A program made the position numbers and the translations under genes. Below, piece after piece: positions 36,140 to 45,900 of a stretch of 64,000 nt of DNA. This DNA comes from Paenibacillus oryzisoli (GTDB lineage Bacteria > Bacillota > Bacilli > Paenibacillales > NBRC-103111). Positions within the stretch are counted from its first letter, which is position 1. Every line of letters starts with the position of its first letter. The notes below the pieces were generated by a model. The model was not told where the DNA came from. It searched no databases and worked only from the letters and a program-made list of their open reading frames with translations. The DNA is taken from contig NZ_LYPB01000069.1 of NCBI RefSeq assembly GCF_001653565.1, positions 186,001 through 250,000 of the forward strand, written 5' to 3'.

Positions 36140-37114
36140 TTATATCAACCGCTCTTCACCAAGTCGCTTGGCGGTAGAATTTGCAATTAGAATAAGGACT
36201 ATGCTTACAACCGTTTTGAAAATGCCTGCCGCAGTTGCCAGCGAATAATTACCTAGCGCAATACCGTACTTAAGCACGAAAATATCAATCGTTTGCGACC
36301 AGTCGACGACTAACCCGTTGCCGAGCAGGTATTGAATCTCAAAGCCTGCATCCAGAATGTGCCCAACGTTCATAATCAATAGAATAATAAAAGTTGACTT
36401 GATCCCTGGAAGTGTGACGTACAGGATCTTCTGATAACGGTTTGCACCGTCGATTCCGGCTGACTCATAAAGGGACGGATCAATTGAAGTGATTGCTGCA
36501 AGGTAAATGATGGTATTCCAACCCACTTCTTTCCACACATTAGACAAGCCCACAATTCCCCAGAAATATTTCCCTTCACTAAGCCACATCACTGGTTCCT
36601 TGATGATATGCAACTTCATTAACAGTTGGTTAACGATACCATCATCAATCGATAACGAAGTTGCCACGATTCCCGCAGCAATAATCCACGACAGAAAGTG
36701 AGGCAGATAGGATATCGTTTGGATAGACCGCTTCCAGAAACGAACTTTGATCTCATTCAGCAATAGAGCTAGTAGAATGGCTGTTGCAAATCCTAAAACC
36801 AAATTGATTATACTCATAGCAAGCGTGTTGCGAAGCACCGTCAAGAACGTATCATCTTGAAATAGAAATTTAAAATGCTTCAGTCCCACCCACTGCTGTT
36901 TGGAAAATGGCAATGCAGGGCGATAATTTTGGAACGCCATTAACCAGCCCCAGATCGGTACATAATTGAAGATCAGAACATAGATCACGATGGGAAAAGA
37001 CATCATAATTAACTGCTTCTGATTCCTTACCGTCTTCCAATTTAAACCGACGCCGATTTCCGGATCAATTTTTTGCTTTTTCTTTACTTTTTTGGGCAGT
37101 ATGGTATCGGCCAT
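36140..37114 (-). CDS. lplB: Carbohydrate ABC transporter permease, LplB type
   Basis: 324 residues from ATG 37114 (AGGAGGG seven bases upstream; an ATG two codons earlier has no spacing). A lysine-rich N-terminus precedes helix 1 (QLIMMSFPIVIYVLIFNYVP); the loop KQQWVGLKHFKFLF and EAA loop ESAGIDGANRYQKILYV identify the family. Second gene of the lplA operon; pairs with the YtcP-type permease that follows. Confidence 0.93.
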   Translation of the reverse strand: MADTILPKKVKKKQKIDPEIGVGLNWKTVRNQKQLIMMSFPIVIYVLIFNYVPIWGWLMAFQNYRPALPFSKQQWVGLKHFKFLFQDDTFLTVLRNTLAMSIINLVLGFATAILLALLLNEIKVRFWKRSIQTISYLPHFLSWIIAAGIVATSLSIDDGIVNQLLMKLHIIKEPVMWLSEGKYFWGIVGLSNVWKEVGWNTIIYLAAITSIDPSLYESAGIDGANRYQKILYVTLPGIKSTFIILLIMNVGHILDAGFEIQYLLGNGLVVDWSQTIDIFVLKYGIALGNYSLATAAGIFKTVVSIVLILIANSTAKRLGEERLI

Positions 37115-37184
37115 CGACATTCCCTCCTAGGAAGTAAAGCGGAGAAGACCTGAGTCTCCCCCACTCCACTGTATGTTCTATCCT

Positions 37185-38861
37185 TTATTTACTGCTCCAG
37201 TTCTTAATACGCCAGTTAATTTGATCATTAATACGATCTTCGTAGGCTTTGTAGTTGCTTTTGGAAATTTGATCGACATAATCCTTCCATACACCTTCAA
37301 AATCATCCGGCTTGGCCAAAATGGCTTTCGGCAAATATTTGACGGCAAGGTCGGTCATCTTCGTATTGGCCACTTTCGCAGGTGAACCATCTACCAAATC
37401 AATACTCCATGCTGGATAGTATACGGGATTCTCGACTGGTGTTTTGAAAAACTCGGCCCATGTCTTATGGTTATACGCTTTCAATACTTCTTGATCTAGT
37501 GGCTTCAAGCTGTCGAAGAATTCTTGTGGCTGTGTGCCTGGATCTGTTGCATTTCCGTCACTATAGGTCCCTTGCATTTTAGGGGAGTTAGCAAAGAATG
37601 CTTCCGCTTTATTGGCGAGCTTCCATGTATTATCGTCTGCTTTGGCCCGTTGTTCAGGCGTACGAGCATACTTCCCATCCTTCACTGTATAATCCTCGCC
37701 TTGAATCCCCCATTGAAGTGTCTTCTGCCACTCTTCCGTCATTAGTGAATCCAGGAATTTGATAATTTGAACAGGATCCTTAGCTTTTGTTGAAATCCCG
37801 TATCCGCGATTGATGTTCAGTACTGGACGGTCGCGATAGTACTCTTTGGCGCCTGGGTACAAGAGAGGGAAACCGACGTAAGTACTGCCAATTTTATTCT
37901 GTGAAATCAGTGAACGTTCGCCATCACCGAAATTCCAGTGTTGATCGAACATTCCAATAACACGTCCGCTAGCAATTTTCGCCAGATACTGGTCGTAATT
38001 CTGCACCAAAGCTTCTTTATCCATTAAGCCTTGCGCATTGATCTCATTTAGCTTCTTGTAATAGGTCTTGGCAATATCCTTATCTGCAAATATCTGCGCT
38101 TTCCCATTGTCGACAATAACCCCGCCGTCATTCGGGTGACCCGCCAAATGCTCTGGCGGATTCAGCAGTGGGAAGTTTCTCCAATCGAAGTTCAGTGTCT
38201 CAAACCCAATCATATCGGGGTGTTTTGCTTTGTATTTTGCAATAATATCGAAATACTCATCCAATGTTTTAGGCGTTGGATAGCCCATGTCTTTGAGAAC
38301 ATCCTTTTGCAAATAGAAACCTGGTCCTTCATAAGCAGTTTCGTTAAATTGGCCACTGAACACATTGTAATTGGGAAGGACATATAAATGGCCGCTTGCA
38401 GGATCCTTCATCTGATTCCACACGCTTGCATAGTGTTTCTTTAAATTCGGGGCGTACTTTTCAATTAAATCCTCGAGAGGTACAAAAGCACCCGCCGCAA
38501 TTAATTTGTCGTTTCCTGTCATAATATCTGCATAATCGCCACCAGCTATCATGACACCCAGCTTCTGCTGAAGGTCACCAACCAGAAACTCCATTTTCAA
38601 GGTAACACCCGTCTTTTCCTTAATCATCTTGTAGATCTTGTTGTCAGGCGTCGGCTGTTGATAAGGACTGTCTATAAATAAGGACAAGGTGACTGGCTTA
38701 ATGGCATCGCTTTGCGTTGCCGCAGGTGCCGTCTGGCTTCCGCTTGGCGAAGTAGTGCCGTTTGCCTCATCCTTCGAGTCGCTGCAGCCTGCCAGTGTTA
38801 ATCCTAAAGCCAAAACAGGTATCATAGTTGCTAAAACAGGACGTTTTATTTTCTTTACCAT
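37185..38861 (-). CDS. lplA: Oligosaccharide-binding lipoprotein, LplA type
   Basis: 558 residues, typical size for LplA/YtcQ proteins. Signal peptide with lipobox LAGC and lipidated C26, then an S/T/A-rich linker (about 27-52) and the binding fold. Likely captures xylan-derived oligosaccharides, given the operon promoter element shared with the GH10 operon. First gene of lplA-lplB-ytcP; as usual, no ATPase gene is present and a shared MsmX-type ATPase must serve it. Confidence 0.93.
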   Translation of the reverse strand: MVKKIKRPVLATMIPVLALGLTLAGCSDSKDEANGTTSPSGSQTAPAATQSDAIKPVTLSLFIDSPYQQPTPDNKIYKMIKEKTGVTLKMEFLVGDLQQKLGVMIAGGDYADIMTGNDKLIAAGAFVPLEDLIEKYAPNLKKHYASVWNQMKDPASGHLYVLPNYNVFSGQFNETAYEGPGFYLQKDVLKDMGYPTPKTLDEYFDIIAKYKAKHPDMIGFETLNFDWRNFPLLNPPEHLAGHPNDGGVIVDNGKAQIFADKDIAKTYYKKLNEINAQGLMDKEALVQNYDQYLAKIASGRVIGMFDQHWNFGDGERSLISQNKIGSTYVGFPLLYPGAKEYYRDRPVLNINRGYGISTKAKDPVQIIKFLDSLMTEEWQKTLQWGIQGEDYTVKDGKYARTPEQRAKADDNTWKLANKAEAFFANSPKMQGTYSDGNATDPGTQPQEFFDSLKPLDQEVLKAYNHKTWAEFFKTPVENPVYYPAWSIDLVDGSPAKVANTKMTDLAVKYLPKAILAKPDDFEGVWKDYVDQISKSNYKAYEDRINDQINWRIKNWSSK

Positions 38862-38937
38862 GTTTCTAATCCTCCCTTATTGTCACCATGAAGATGCAGG
38901 TTTGTATAGGTCAGTCATTTATTTGCTTACACTATTT

Positions 38938-38980
38938 ATTATACGCACGAAGAATGCGCTTACAATTCACAGACTAAAGA
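38938..38980 (-). promoter_or_regulatory. lplA promoter with putative YesN site and overlapping cre-like site
   Basis: On the minus strand -35 TTGTAA (38960-38965) and -10 TATAAT (38938-38943) are 16 bases apart. The 22-nt element at 38959-38980 overlaps the -35 exactly as at the xylanase operon promoter. TTGTAAGCGCATTCTT (38950-38965) matches the cre consensus with one mismatch and covers the -35 and spacer, so CcpA repression and YesN activation could compete here. Confidence 0.65.
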
Positions 38981-39094
38981 TATTACACCTATGAATTACA
39001 GTCGTTATTATTCAGTTATGACACTATTTTACACTAAACAAAGTCAAGAATACGAATACAATCTTTATAGGAGGATTGAATAAAGTTATATATT

Positions 39095-39151
39095 ACCAAA
39101 AACCCAATAAGCCAATGTCATCCTAAGAGGGACATATCGCTTATTGGGTTT
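39095..39151 (-). terminator. Rho-independent terminator after the beta-helix gene
   Basis: Perfect thirteen-base arms (39100-39112 with 39139-39151), with a small inner ATGTC/GACAT stem in the loop, are followed on the minus strand by a run of five T. It lies 34 bases past the stop. Confidence 0.85.
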
Positions 39152-39184
39152 CAATGTTTCAACTAATCTTTCAACAAAAATAGA

Positions 39185-41875
39185 TTACTGAATCTGCCAT
39201 TGCTGATTACTGCTTGTGCTGTCGCTCCACTGTCCTACAATTGAACCGTTGCTAGTACGTCCCATACCGTCAAGGTACAAGCCAGTCTGACGGTTTTTAA
39301 ACCGCACATTGCTACCGGAAGTTTCCATGGTCCATTGTTGATTGCTGCTGCCACTGTAACTCCATTGTCCGCAATTGACGCCATTTCCAGTCCGAGCCAT
39401 ACCATCAAGGTATAGTCCAGTTTGTCTGTTTTTAATCAATACATAACTACCCGAAGTTTCGATTGTCCATTGCTGGGCATTGGAGTTGCTGGCGCTCCAT
39501 TGTGCAGCGTCGGCGCCATTCGTGGTCGTGCTCATTCCGTCCATGTAAAGTCCGGTAGCTGCATTGCGAATCCTGACATATGAACCAGTGTTCACCCGTA
39601 CAAGCGAAGCGGATTCCAATGAGCGATTGCCTTGAGCATCGATGACGAACAGTTTGTAATTGCCACCTGTCTGAGGAGCAGCAATGGATGTTGCATTTCC
39701 ATTCGCTTTCGTCATAGATGCGCCTTCAGTGAAACTCGTCGTTCCCGATGGAGCAAGCCAGATGGATTTGCTCGCATCGCCGGTAGATCGTATGCCGATA
39801 TTTGTTGATCCGGATACGAACACACTCGCAGGTAAAACATAATCTTGAAGGGGAACGCGTGAAGGTGTAACAAGGGTCTTATATCCATCTTCAACACCCG
39901 CATTCACTGCAACATTATAGGCTTGAACAGGCCATACATTATCGGAATATGTGCTAACATCGTTGATAACGCTATTCGGAAGATTATAGTTGGAGATTTT
40001 ATTGACGTTCGCATAATTCTGAGTGAAGGTCAAGTCGTGCTTGCTGCCAAAATCATCGGAATTCAGCGTCCAAGTTACCCCGGAATTAATATTCAAGACG
40101 TTATTCTGGATCGTTATATATGCGGAGCCTTCATCCGGATGCATACCGTATTTATGTCCGGAAGGAACACCTTTAATATAGTTATTTGAGATTACAGTGT
40201 TAGGCTGGCTTCCGAGTGTGTAGATCGGAGCTGTATCGTCCAATATCTGCACAGTATCAATAAATTGGTTATAACTAATACTATTGTTTTGAGCTGTCGT
40301 AGTTGGTGTCCCAGGTCTAATGGAACCGGAAGTTCCGTTAAAATTCCACCATCCCCAACCGAGAGAGATGCCTGCCCATGGCGTTTTCTCAATGACGTTA
40401 TGTTGGAAGTTAAGTGTATCTGTGAAATAGCCAGAGACGGCAGCGCTTCCGTTGAACAATACTGCTGAATCATAAATATAATTGTTTTTGATATCGATAT
40501 TTTTACAAACGCTCTCTAAACTAACCGTAAACTTTTCACGATTTGAAGAGGTGTAGTCCCCAATATAGACATGCTGCGGATGACCCACATTAATCGCAGA
40601 TCCCCCAATATCGCTAATAAAATTGCCAAGCAATTGAGAGTCTTTGACATCATTAATCAAAGAAATACCGTCCGCTCCAGTGTGCTTAATGGTATTTCTC
40701 TCCATGCGTATTCCGTCCGCATTCGCGATTTTCACTATGCCCGGCATCAAGTCCAAATTACGATACGTATAGTCATGAAAATTCTTTTTAGCATAAGCTG
40801 TGTTCACTAGATTGCCTTGCTGCGCTTGTTTGAACGAGGATCCATCGACATTGGCTAAGTTCCAATCCGAATTCAAAAGTGTGATGCCGGAAAACGTGAT
40901 ATTGCGAACATGATTACTCGTTGAGGACCCCTTCAAATTAAGGATTGTTTCTACGTTGTTGGGGGCAAAAACCGTTGCCGTCGTCATGTTCTCGGAAGAG
41001 TTTTTATAATAGTAGATGGTTTGGCTAGTTTTATCAAAATAAAACTCACCTGGAGTATCCAGAAATTCATATGCGTTCATGAGCTTGTGGCTACCGTTGA
41101 TCTGGAAGTTGCCATTGAAAGCTCCCTGCGCTATTGCCGCGCCAGGCTGCTGGAAAAGCGCTACACGATTGGAACCATTAACAGTCACTTGGCGAACTCC
41201 GACAATAGAAGTCGTCCAGGTCGTCCGCGTTTCGATCTCAATATCATCTTGGTTGGACGCTATCGCTGGGAAGTCACTCAGACTGTATTTAGCCCCATCA
41301 CATTGTGAGCCCGTTTCCCATGCCCAAGGTGCTTGACCGGAGGTAATGCTATATGTTCCGTAGCATCCTGCGGAACTAACTGTCTTCGTAGCCATCACAG
41401 CTCTCTTATCATCCACGTATAGCGCACGCAATTTATTGCTTCGAGCAAGCGACGCCTTCCATATATTCCCACTGTGTTGCGACCAGCCTGTAACTTGGAC
41501 GCCAGCATTTAGAATCGGAGTTTCGTTAGGATATGCTTGGTAGATAATTCGATTGCCATTCGTACCGGAGTCGCTAGAAGTAAAATCAATAGAACTCGTC
41601 ACGGGATAGTTCCCGCCACGTAGATTTACGATGATATCGCCCGTCATACTTCCGTTAATTGTCCGTACGACATCCCTAGCTTTCTGTATAGTTTTGAAAG
41701 GAGCAGCTAGCGTTCCAGCATTGCTATCACTACCGTTAGGCGAGATATAATATTGGGCTTGTGTAGCTGCAAATGTCGGTGCAGGAACCGTAATGAAGCC
41801 AATCAGGATAGCGAAGACAAGAAGCAATGCTTGCAAGGATAACTTTCTTTGTTTTGACCAAATATCTAACAACAT
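39185..41875 (-). CDS. Secreted right-handed beta-helix protein, GH141-like, with ricin-type lectin repeats
   Basis: 896 residues. Signal peptide (1-36, cleavage after TFA), then a parallel beta-helix domain (about 40-650) beginning YYISPNGSDSNAGTLAAPF and containing LRGGNYPVTSSIDF and LRALYVDDKRAVMAT, which recall the GH141 group (fucosidase or xylanase). The C-terminal 140 residues contain three ricin B-like repeats, each with a TGLYLDGM or similar motif and ending in QQW, a CBM13-type sugar-binding trefoil. It probably trims or binds side chains of extracellular hemicellulose. Family placement of the catalytic part is from memory of motifs, so moderate. Own promoter region with a perfect cre match upstream. 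Confidence 0.7.
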   Translation of the reverse strand: MLLDIWSKQRKLSLQALLLVFAILIGFITVPAPTFAATQAQYYISPNGSDSNAGTLAAPFKTIQKARDVVRTINGSMTGDIIVNLRGGNYPVTSSIDFTSSDSGTNGNRIIYQAYPNETPILNAGVQVTGWSQHSGNIWKASLARSNKLRALYVDDKRAVMATKTVSSAGCYGTYSITSGQAPWAWETGSQCDGAKYSLSDFPAIASNQDDIEIETRTTWTTSIVGVRQVTVNGSNRVALFQQPGAAIAQGAFNGNFQINGSHKLMNAYEFLDTPGEFYFDKTSQTIYYYKNSSENMTTATVFAPNNVETILNLKGSSTSNHVRNITFSGITLLNSDWNLANVDGSSFKQAQQGNLVNTAYAKKNFHDYTYRNLDLMPGIVKIANADGIRMERNTIKHTGADGISLINDVKDSQLLGNFISDIGGSAINVGHPQHVYIGDYTSSNREKFTVSLESVCKNIDIKNNYIYDSAVLFNGSAAVSGYFTDTLNFQHNVIEKTPWAGISLGWGWWNFNGTSGSIRPGTPTTTAQNNSISYNQFIDTVQILDDTAPIYTLGSQPNTVISNNYIKGVPSGHKYGMHPDEGSAYITIQNNVLNINSGVTWTLNSDDFGSKHDLTFTQNYANVNKISNYNLPNSVINDVSTYSDNVWPVQAYNVAVNAGVEDGYKTLVTPSRVPLQDYVLPASVFVSGSTNIGIRSTGDASKSIWLAPSGTTSFTEGASMTKANGNATSIAAPQTGGNYKLFVIDAQGNRSLESASLVRVNTGSYVRIRNAATGLYMDGMSTTTNGADAAQWSASNSNAQQWTIETSGSYVLIKNRQTGLYLDGMARTGNGVNCGQWSYSGSSNQQWTMETSGSNVRFKNRQTGLYLDGMGRTSNGSIVGQWSDSTSSNQQWQIQ

Positions 41876-41970
41876 ACTTTGATCCCTCCTCAGATTTAAA
41901 TCCTGAAACTGTCTTGCTATGTCCTAATTAAGCGTTCTGTTCGAATCGCCTCCTTTCTTTTTCCGCTTAA

Positions 41971-41986
41971 TTGTAAGCGGTATCAT
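41971..41986 (+). promoter_or_regulatory. Perfect cre site upstream of the beta-helix gene
   Basis: TTGTAAGCGGTATCAT matches WTGNAARCGNWWWCAW at all 16 positions. It lies about 96 bases upstream of the beta-helix start and overlaps a short CCGCTT/AAGCGG hairpin (41963-41980). It predicts CcpA-mediated glucose repression of the gene. Confidence 0.65.
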
Positions 41987-42095
41987 TCCTGAGATCATTG
42001 TAAATTCCCGCGACACATGCGTACAGAGACAATACTACGGACAGAAGGAATTTTGTAGGAATATCGACATTGTTGTTTCGTGACATACCCAAAAC

Positions 42096-42121
42096 AAAAA
42101 AATCTCCTGATTATCAGGAGA
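42096..42121 (-). terminator. Strong terminator ending the cohesin-dockerin operon
   Basis: Perfect eight-pair stem TCTCCTGA/TCAGGAGA (42103-42110 with 42114-42121), three-base loop, and seven T on the minus strand. It lies 25 bases after the stop of the 67-residue gene. Confidence 0.93.
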
Positions 42122-42146
42122 CCTAAATAGTAACGTCCAATTCAAA

Positions 42147-42350
42147 TTATTTCTGATCAGCAGCGATAACAAGGATATTCTCTTGTATACATGCATAAGC
42201 AGTAAAAGATAGGCTATTCCCTGATGTGAGCTGGTTATCACTTATTAACTTATCCTGCAATTTGGCTAAGAGCCCTTTCGCGTTGCTAGGATCCACTCTG
42301 GCTGTTACGGTATATTGATGCTTGTTTATAATATTATCCATGTCCATCAT
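42147..42350 (-). CDS. Unknown 67-residue protein at the end of the cohesin-dockerin operon
   Basis: ATG 42350, six bases after GGGAGGG (an upstream in-frame ATG lies within that site). No signal peptide or membrane helix. The sequence (MMDMDNIINKHQYTVTARVD, later GLLAKLQDKLISDNQLTSG) suggests a small alpha/beta domain. I do not recognise a family. It follows the GH30-GH43 gene by 21 bases and ends at the operon terminator. A ribosome site, tight spacing and terminator support it as a real gene; function unknown. Confidence 0.65.
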   Translation of the reverse strand: MMDMDNIINKHQYTVTARVDPSNAKGLLAKLQDKLISDNQLTSGNSLSFTAYACIQENILVIAADQK

Positions 42351-42371
42351 ACTATTCCCTCCCATAAAGAA

Positions 42372-42962
42372 TTATATCTTGGATGCCACATACGCAAGAT
42401 CCATAATATCGATCTTATTATCGTTATTCATATCAGATATCTTGGCAGCTTCCCAATTTGTTTCGGTGGCATTCTTACCATAATAGTAAGCTACCATCGC
42501 AAGGTCACCTACATTGATGCTTCCATCCTTGTTAAGGTCTGCAGACTTCATAACCTGCTCCACTGATATGCGCTTACTGCCAAGCTCCGCTTGAATCACG
42601 ATTCCCTCTGGAGCCACACCAAGCTTGGCCTGTGTAGCCGCAATCGTTCCACTGGTATTCTGAACACCGGGCTTTACCTTGAAGGTCAGATTCAGAAGCA
42701 GCGTGTTGGCTCCAGATATCCCTCCTCCCGTATTAGCGGTAATGAACCTCACTCTCCCAGGAATAGCTTTATCCTCGGATACGATCTGGATGTTGTTATT
42801 GGCACTTGCCGCACCCACATAGTCAAATACGTTGGAATCATAAGACAGGGTGATGTCCTGGGCATACACACTTTGTGCTGCATTGCTCAGGCTAACGTCT
42901 ACTGTAAAGCTGCTTCCAGCGTTCACACTGCTGGCTGCTGAAAGTACAGTTGCAGGTACTAC
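42372..42962 (-). repeat. Cohesin-dockerin coding cassette, copy 1
   Basis: Encodes residues 1005-1200 of the GH30-GH43 protein. It is closely similar in both DNA and protein to 47877-48704 (shared SVYAQDITxSYD, SAASANNNIQIV, ADMNNDNKIDI and DLAYVASKI segments), except that copy 2 carries an extra helical segment between cohesin and dockerin. Indicates duplication or recombination between the two enzyme genes. Confidence 0.8.
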
Positions 42963-45900
42963 TGGCTGCGGTCCTATTGGATCAAAGCTGGATCCAACCA
43001 ATTTGTCATCTACTTTGAAACTATCGAAGTCGACGTACCCACCTGTTAACCGGGTTGAATAATTGAATAGGGCAAAACGGTAGCCCATGAAATGCGGCAG
43101 TGTATATGACATTTGAAGCGTGTTTCCTATGGATGCCCAACGCTCACCGTCAAGACTATAGTAGAAATTTGCTTTATCTGTCCTATTCTTATAATCCAAT
43201 TCACTCCTTAGATAAATGGTATTCTGAGCGAGTGGGACACTTGCTATTTCCATTGCTGACCCTGAACTTCCATTCACCATAACAACCGATTTGGTAGTGC
43301 CGGACATTTTAACACCCACAAACCCGTAGTTCTGTTGGAACGCGGAAATTCCCGCATAATCACCGTCTTTCATATGACTAACATCGATCGCAATGGTTCC
43401 TGAACTTTCGGGTCCGAAGGTTCTTTGTGTCAGCGTATTTCTGGCATCAAGAATACTGGTGCTCATTCTTCCAGTAGTGAGTCTTAGATACCCTGGTCTG
43501 TCGGTAAGAGACCAGAATCTATTGTCAGGATTATGGTTCCACTGCCAGATGAGAGCAAGATTGGATCCATTGTAGTCATTTTCTCCGCCTGCTACCTCTG
43601 TATGATATGCTCCAACTTTCTCTGTTCTCTGATCAAAGGTATCCGATGATACCCAGGACTTTGAAAGTACAGCAGGAATTCCTGTGTCATTGACATCACC
43701 GAATACAGGCCACCCATCCTGGCTCCATGTCATCGGTACAATGTAAGGTATACGTCCGACAGATCCATAATCTTGGAACAACATACCGTACCAGTTACCG
43801 TCAACGGCTTGAACAATTCCCCCCTGTGCTACCCCGGCACTGTTGGAGGTACTACCCGATCTTACAGCAATCTTTCCTTCATAAGTGCCATCTATGGTAT
43901 CCGCCCTGTGTACTAATTCAGTACGAATATTCCCTGATGGCCATGAAATATGGAAGATGTAATACTTACCATTTATTTTATAAATGTGCGAGCCTTCAGC
44001 TCCAAGACCGCCGGATCCTCCAGGAGCGCTAGCATTTTGAATAATTGTTGTATTCATTCCACCGGCTTTAATCGCTGTGGCTCCTGAAGTAAGCTCAATA
44101 ATCTTAATGGCTCCGCTGCCATATACCATATATACACGTCCGTCATCATCAAATAGCAACGACATATCATGATACACGCCACCGGCAAGCTCATACTTCT
44201 CCCAGGGTCCCTTTTCTATATCGGTGGTTTGAAAAACATACGTTTTCCCTGTATCGTTCGAAGCAAATGCAATATAAAACTTGCCATTATTATACCTAAT
44301 GCTGCTTGCCCATGAGCCTTTCCCGTAAATGTTCTGCCCATTTGAAAGCGTTTGTTTATCCGAAGACGCAAGAATATCATACACATAATTGACGATTTCC
44401 CAATTCACGAGATCCTTGGACATCATGATAGGAACACCTGGATTCATGTGCATGGTAGTACTGGTCATATAATACGTATCCTTGACTCTGATCACATCAA
44501 CATCTGGCACATCTCCCCATATGATTGGGTTCTTGGCAGTCGGTGTATAAACGTCTGCATAGAAAGTTGTAACACTCTTCCCCTTAAGCGTGGTTGAAAA
44601 TGAACTTCCATTTACCGTGGTATCACCTACATTTGCAATATTCTCACTAGATGAGGTTCGGTAAGTCGTATATGACTTTACTGCTTTACCATTTACGTTA
44701 AACGATAATGCAGTGTCAGTTTCGTTGTCATTGATAGCTGTAATAACTAACTTTCCATTGGCAGGATCTTTATAAGCTGTTGTGTATACACCCGTAGCTG
44801 GGCTTACATCCGAATTGACTCTTTGATAACCTGGCCTGATAAATCTGCTGTACTGACCAAGTGTAAATAGTCTTTTATTCAAATCGTAACTTTTGACGGC
44901 ACCATTATCATCCGTATGAAAGGTAATTAGTGCGCCTTTATCCCCAATGGAATTTACACTGTCTTTGGTATTATTCCAAAGCCACCAATAATTAAAAGCA
45001 TTCACTTCCGCGACTGTCATATCCTTATGGATCATTTTCGCCCAATAGATGCCATCATGAATGGTTGGATCATTGGGTTCACCTATCGATGCTTCAGTCA
45101 CCCATAACTTCTTATTATAAAGCTTTGTTTGAGTCAACCACTTCGCGCCAAGATTGGGATCCTGCTGATTTACGGCATATTGGTGGACACCAATAATATC
45201 TACGCGATCCCTGCTAGCGGCATCGTTCAATGTTGGAACAGCCAGATCTTCGCTGAAATTTAATCCCTCTGGCATGATAAGCTTAGCAGTCACACCTTTG
45301 TGGGCAAAGATAGGTTTGAGATAACCCTTTACAAAACTATAAAATTCATCTCCCGTCCAGCTGCTAGATTCATAGTTTGGTGCCCAGTTTGGTTCATTTT
45401 GTATAGATACTGCCGAGATATCAATTCCTTTATTCGTTTTAAATCCATTTACATAGTCTGCTAAGAAATCTGCATAGGCCTGATATTGGTCAGTTCTCAG
45501 CTTCCCGCCGATCTCTCCGTATGTCCCTGTGTTGCCTGTCTTCATAAACGGAGGTGGTGTCCATGGTGTAGTGAAGAATCGAGTTACGCTGTAATCGGCT
45601 TTTATTTTATTAAATAGCCATGCGGTTCCGTTAATATCCCAATTATTCCAATTCCATGTGCCTGACTCCGATACGATATCATAAGGAAGCCTATTTCTTA
45701 CCATGCTAAGTCCTGCGCCTTTCGATGTACTGAAAAGTGCATCCAGTACTTCCTTCTGCGCTGGGTTAGCTAGATTCTGTACAATCCCAGTTGACCAAGC
45801 GTTGGATGCACCAAAGCCGTCGATTTCCTGCCTTTCATTCATATAATCAATCTGAACTGTAGGTAGGGATGCAGCATCGATACTTGTATTAAAACTAAAC

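Larger units (their letters stand above)
38862..39184. other. Intergenic region: lplA promoter and downstream terminator
   Basis: Holds the lplA promoter with putative YesN and cre sites (38938-38980) and the terminator of the beta-helix gene (39095-39151). The segment 38981-39090 is AT-rich with no coding frame that I could support. Confidence 0.6.
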
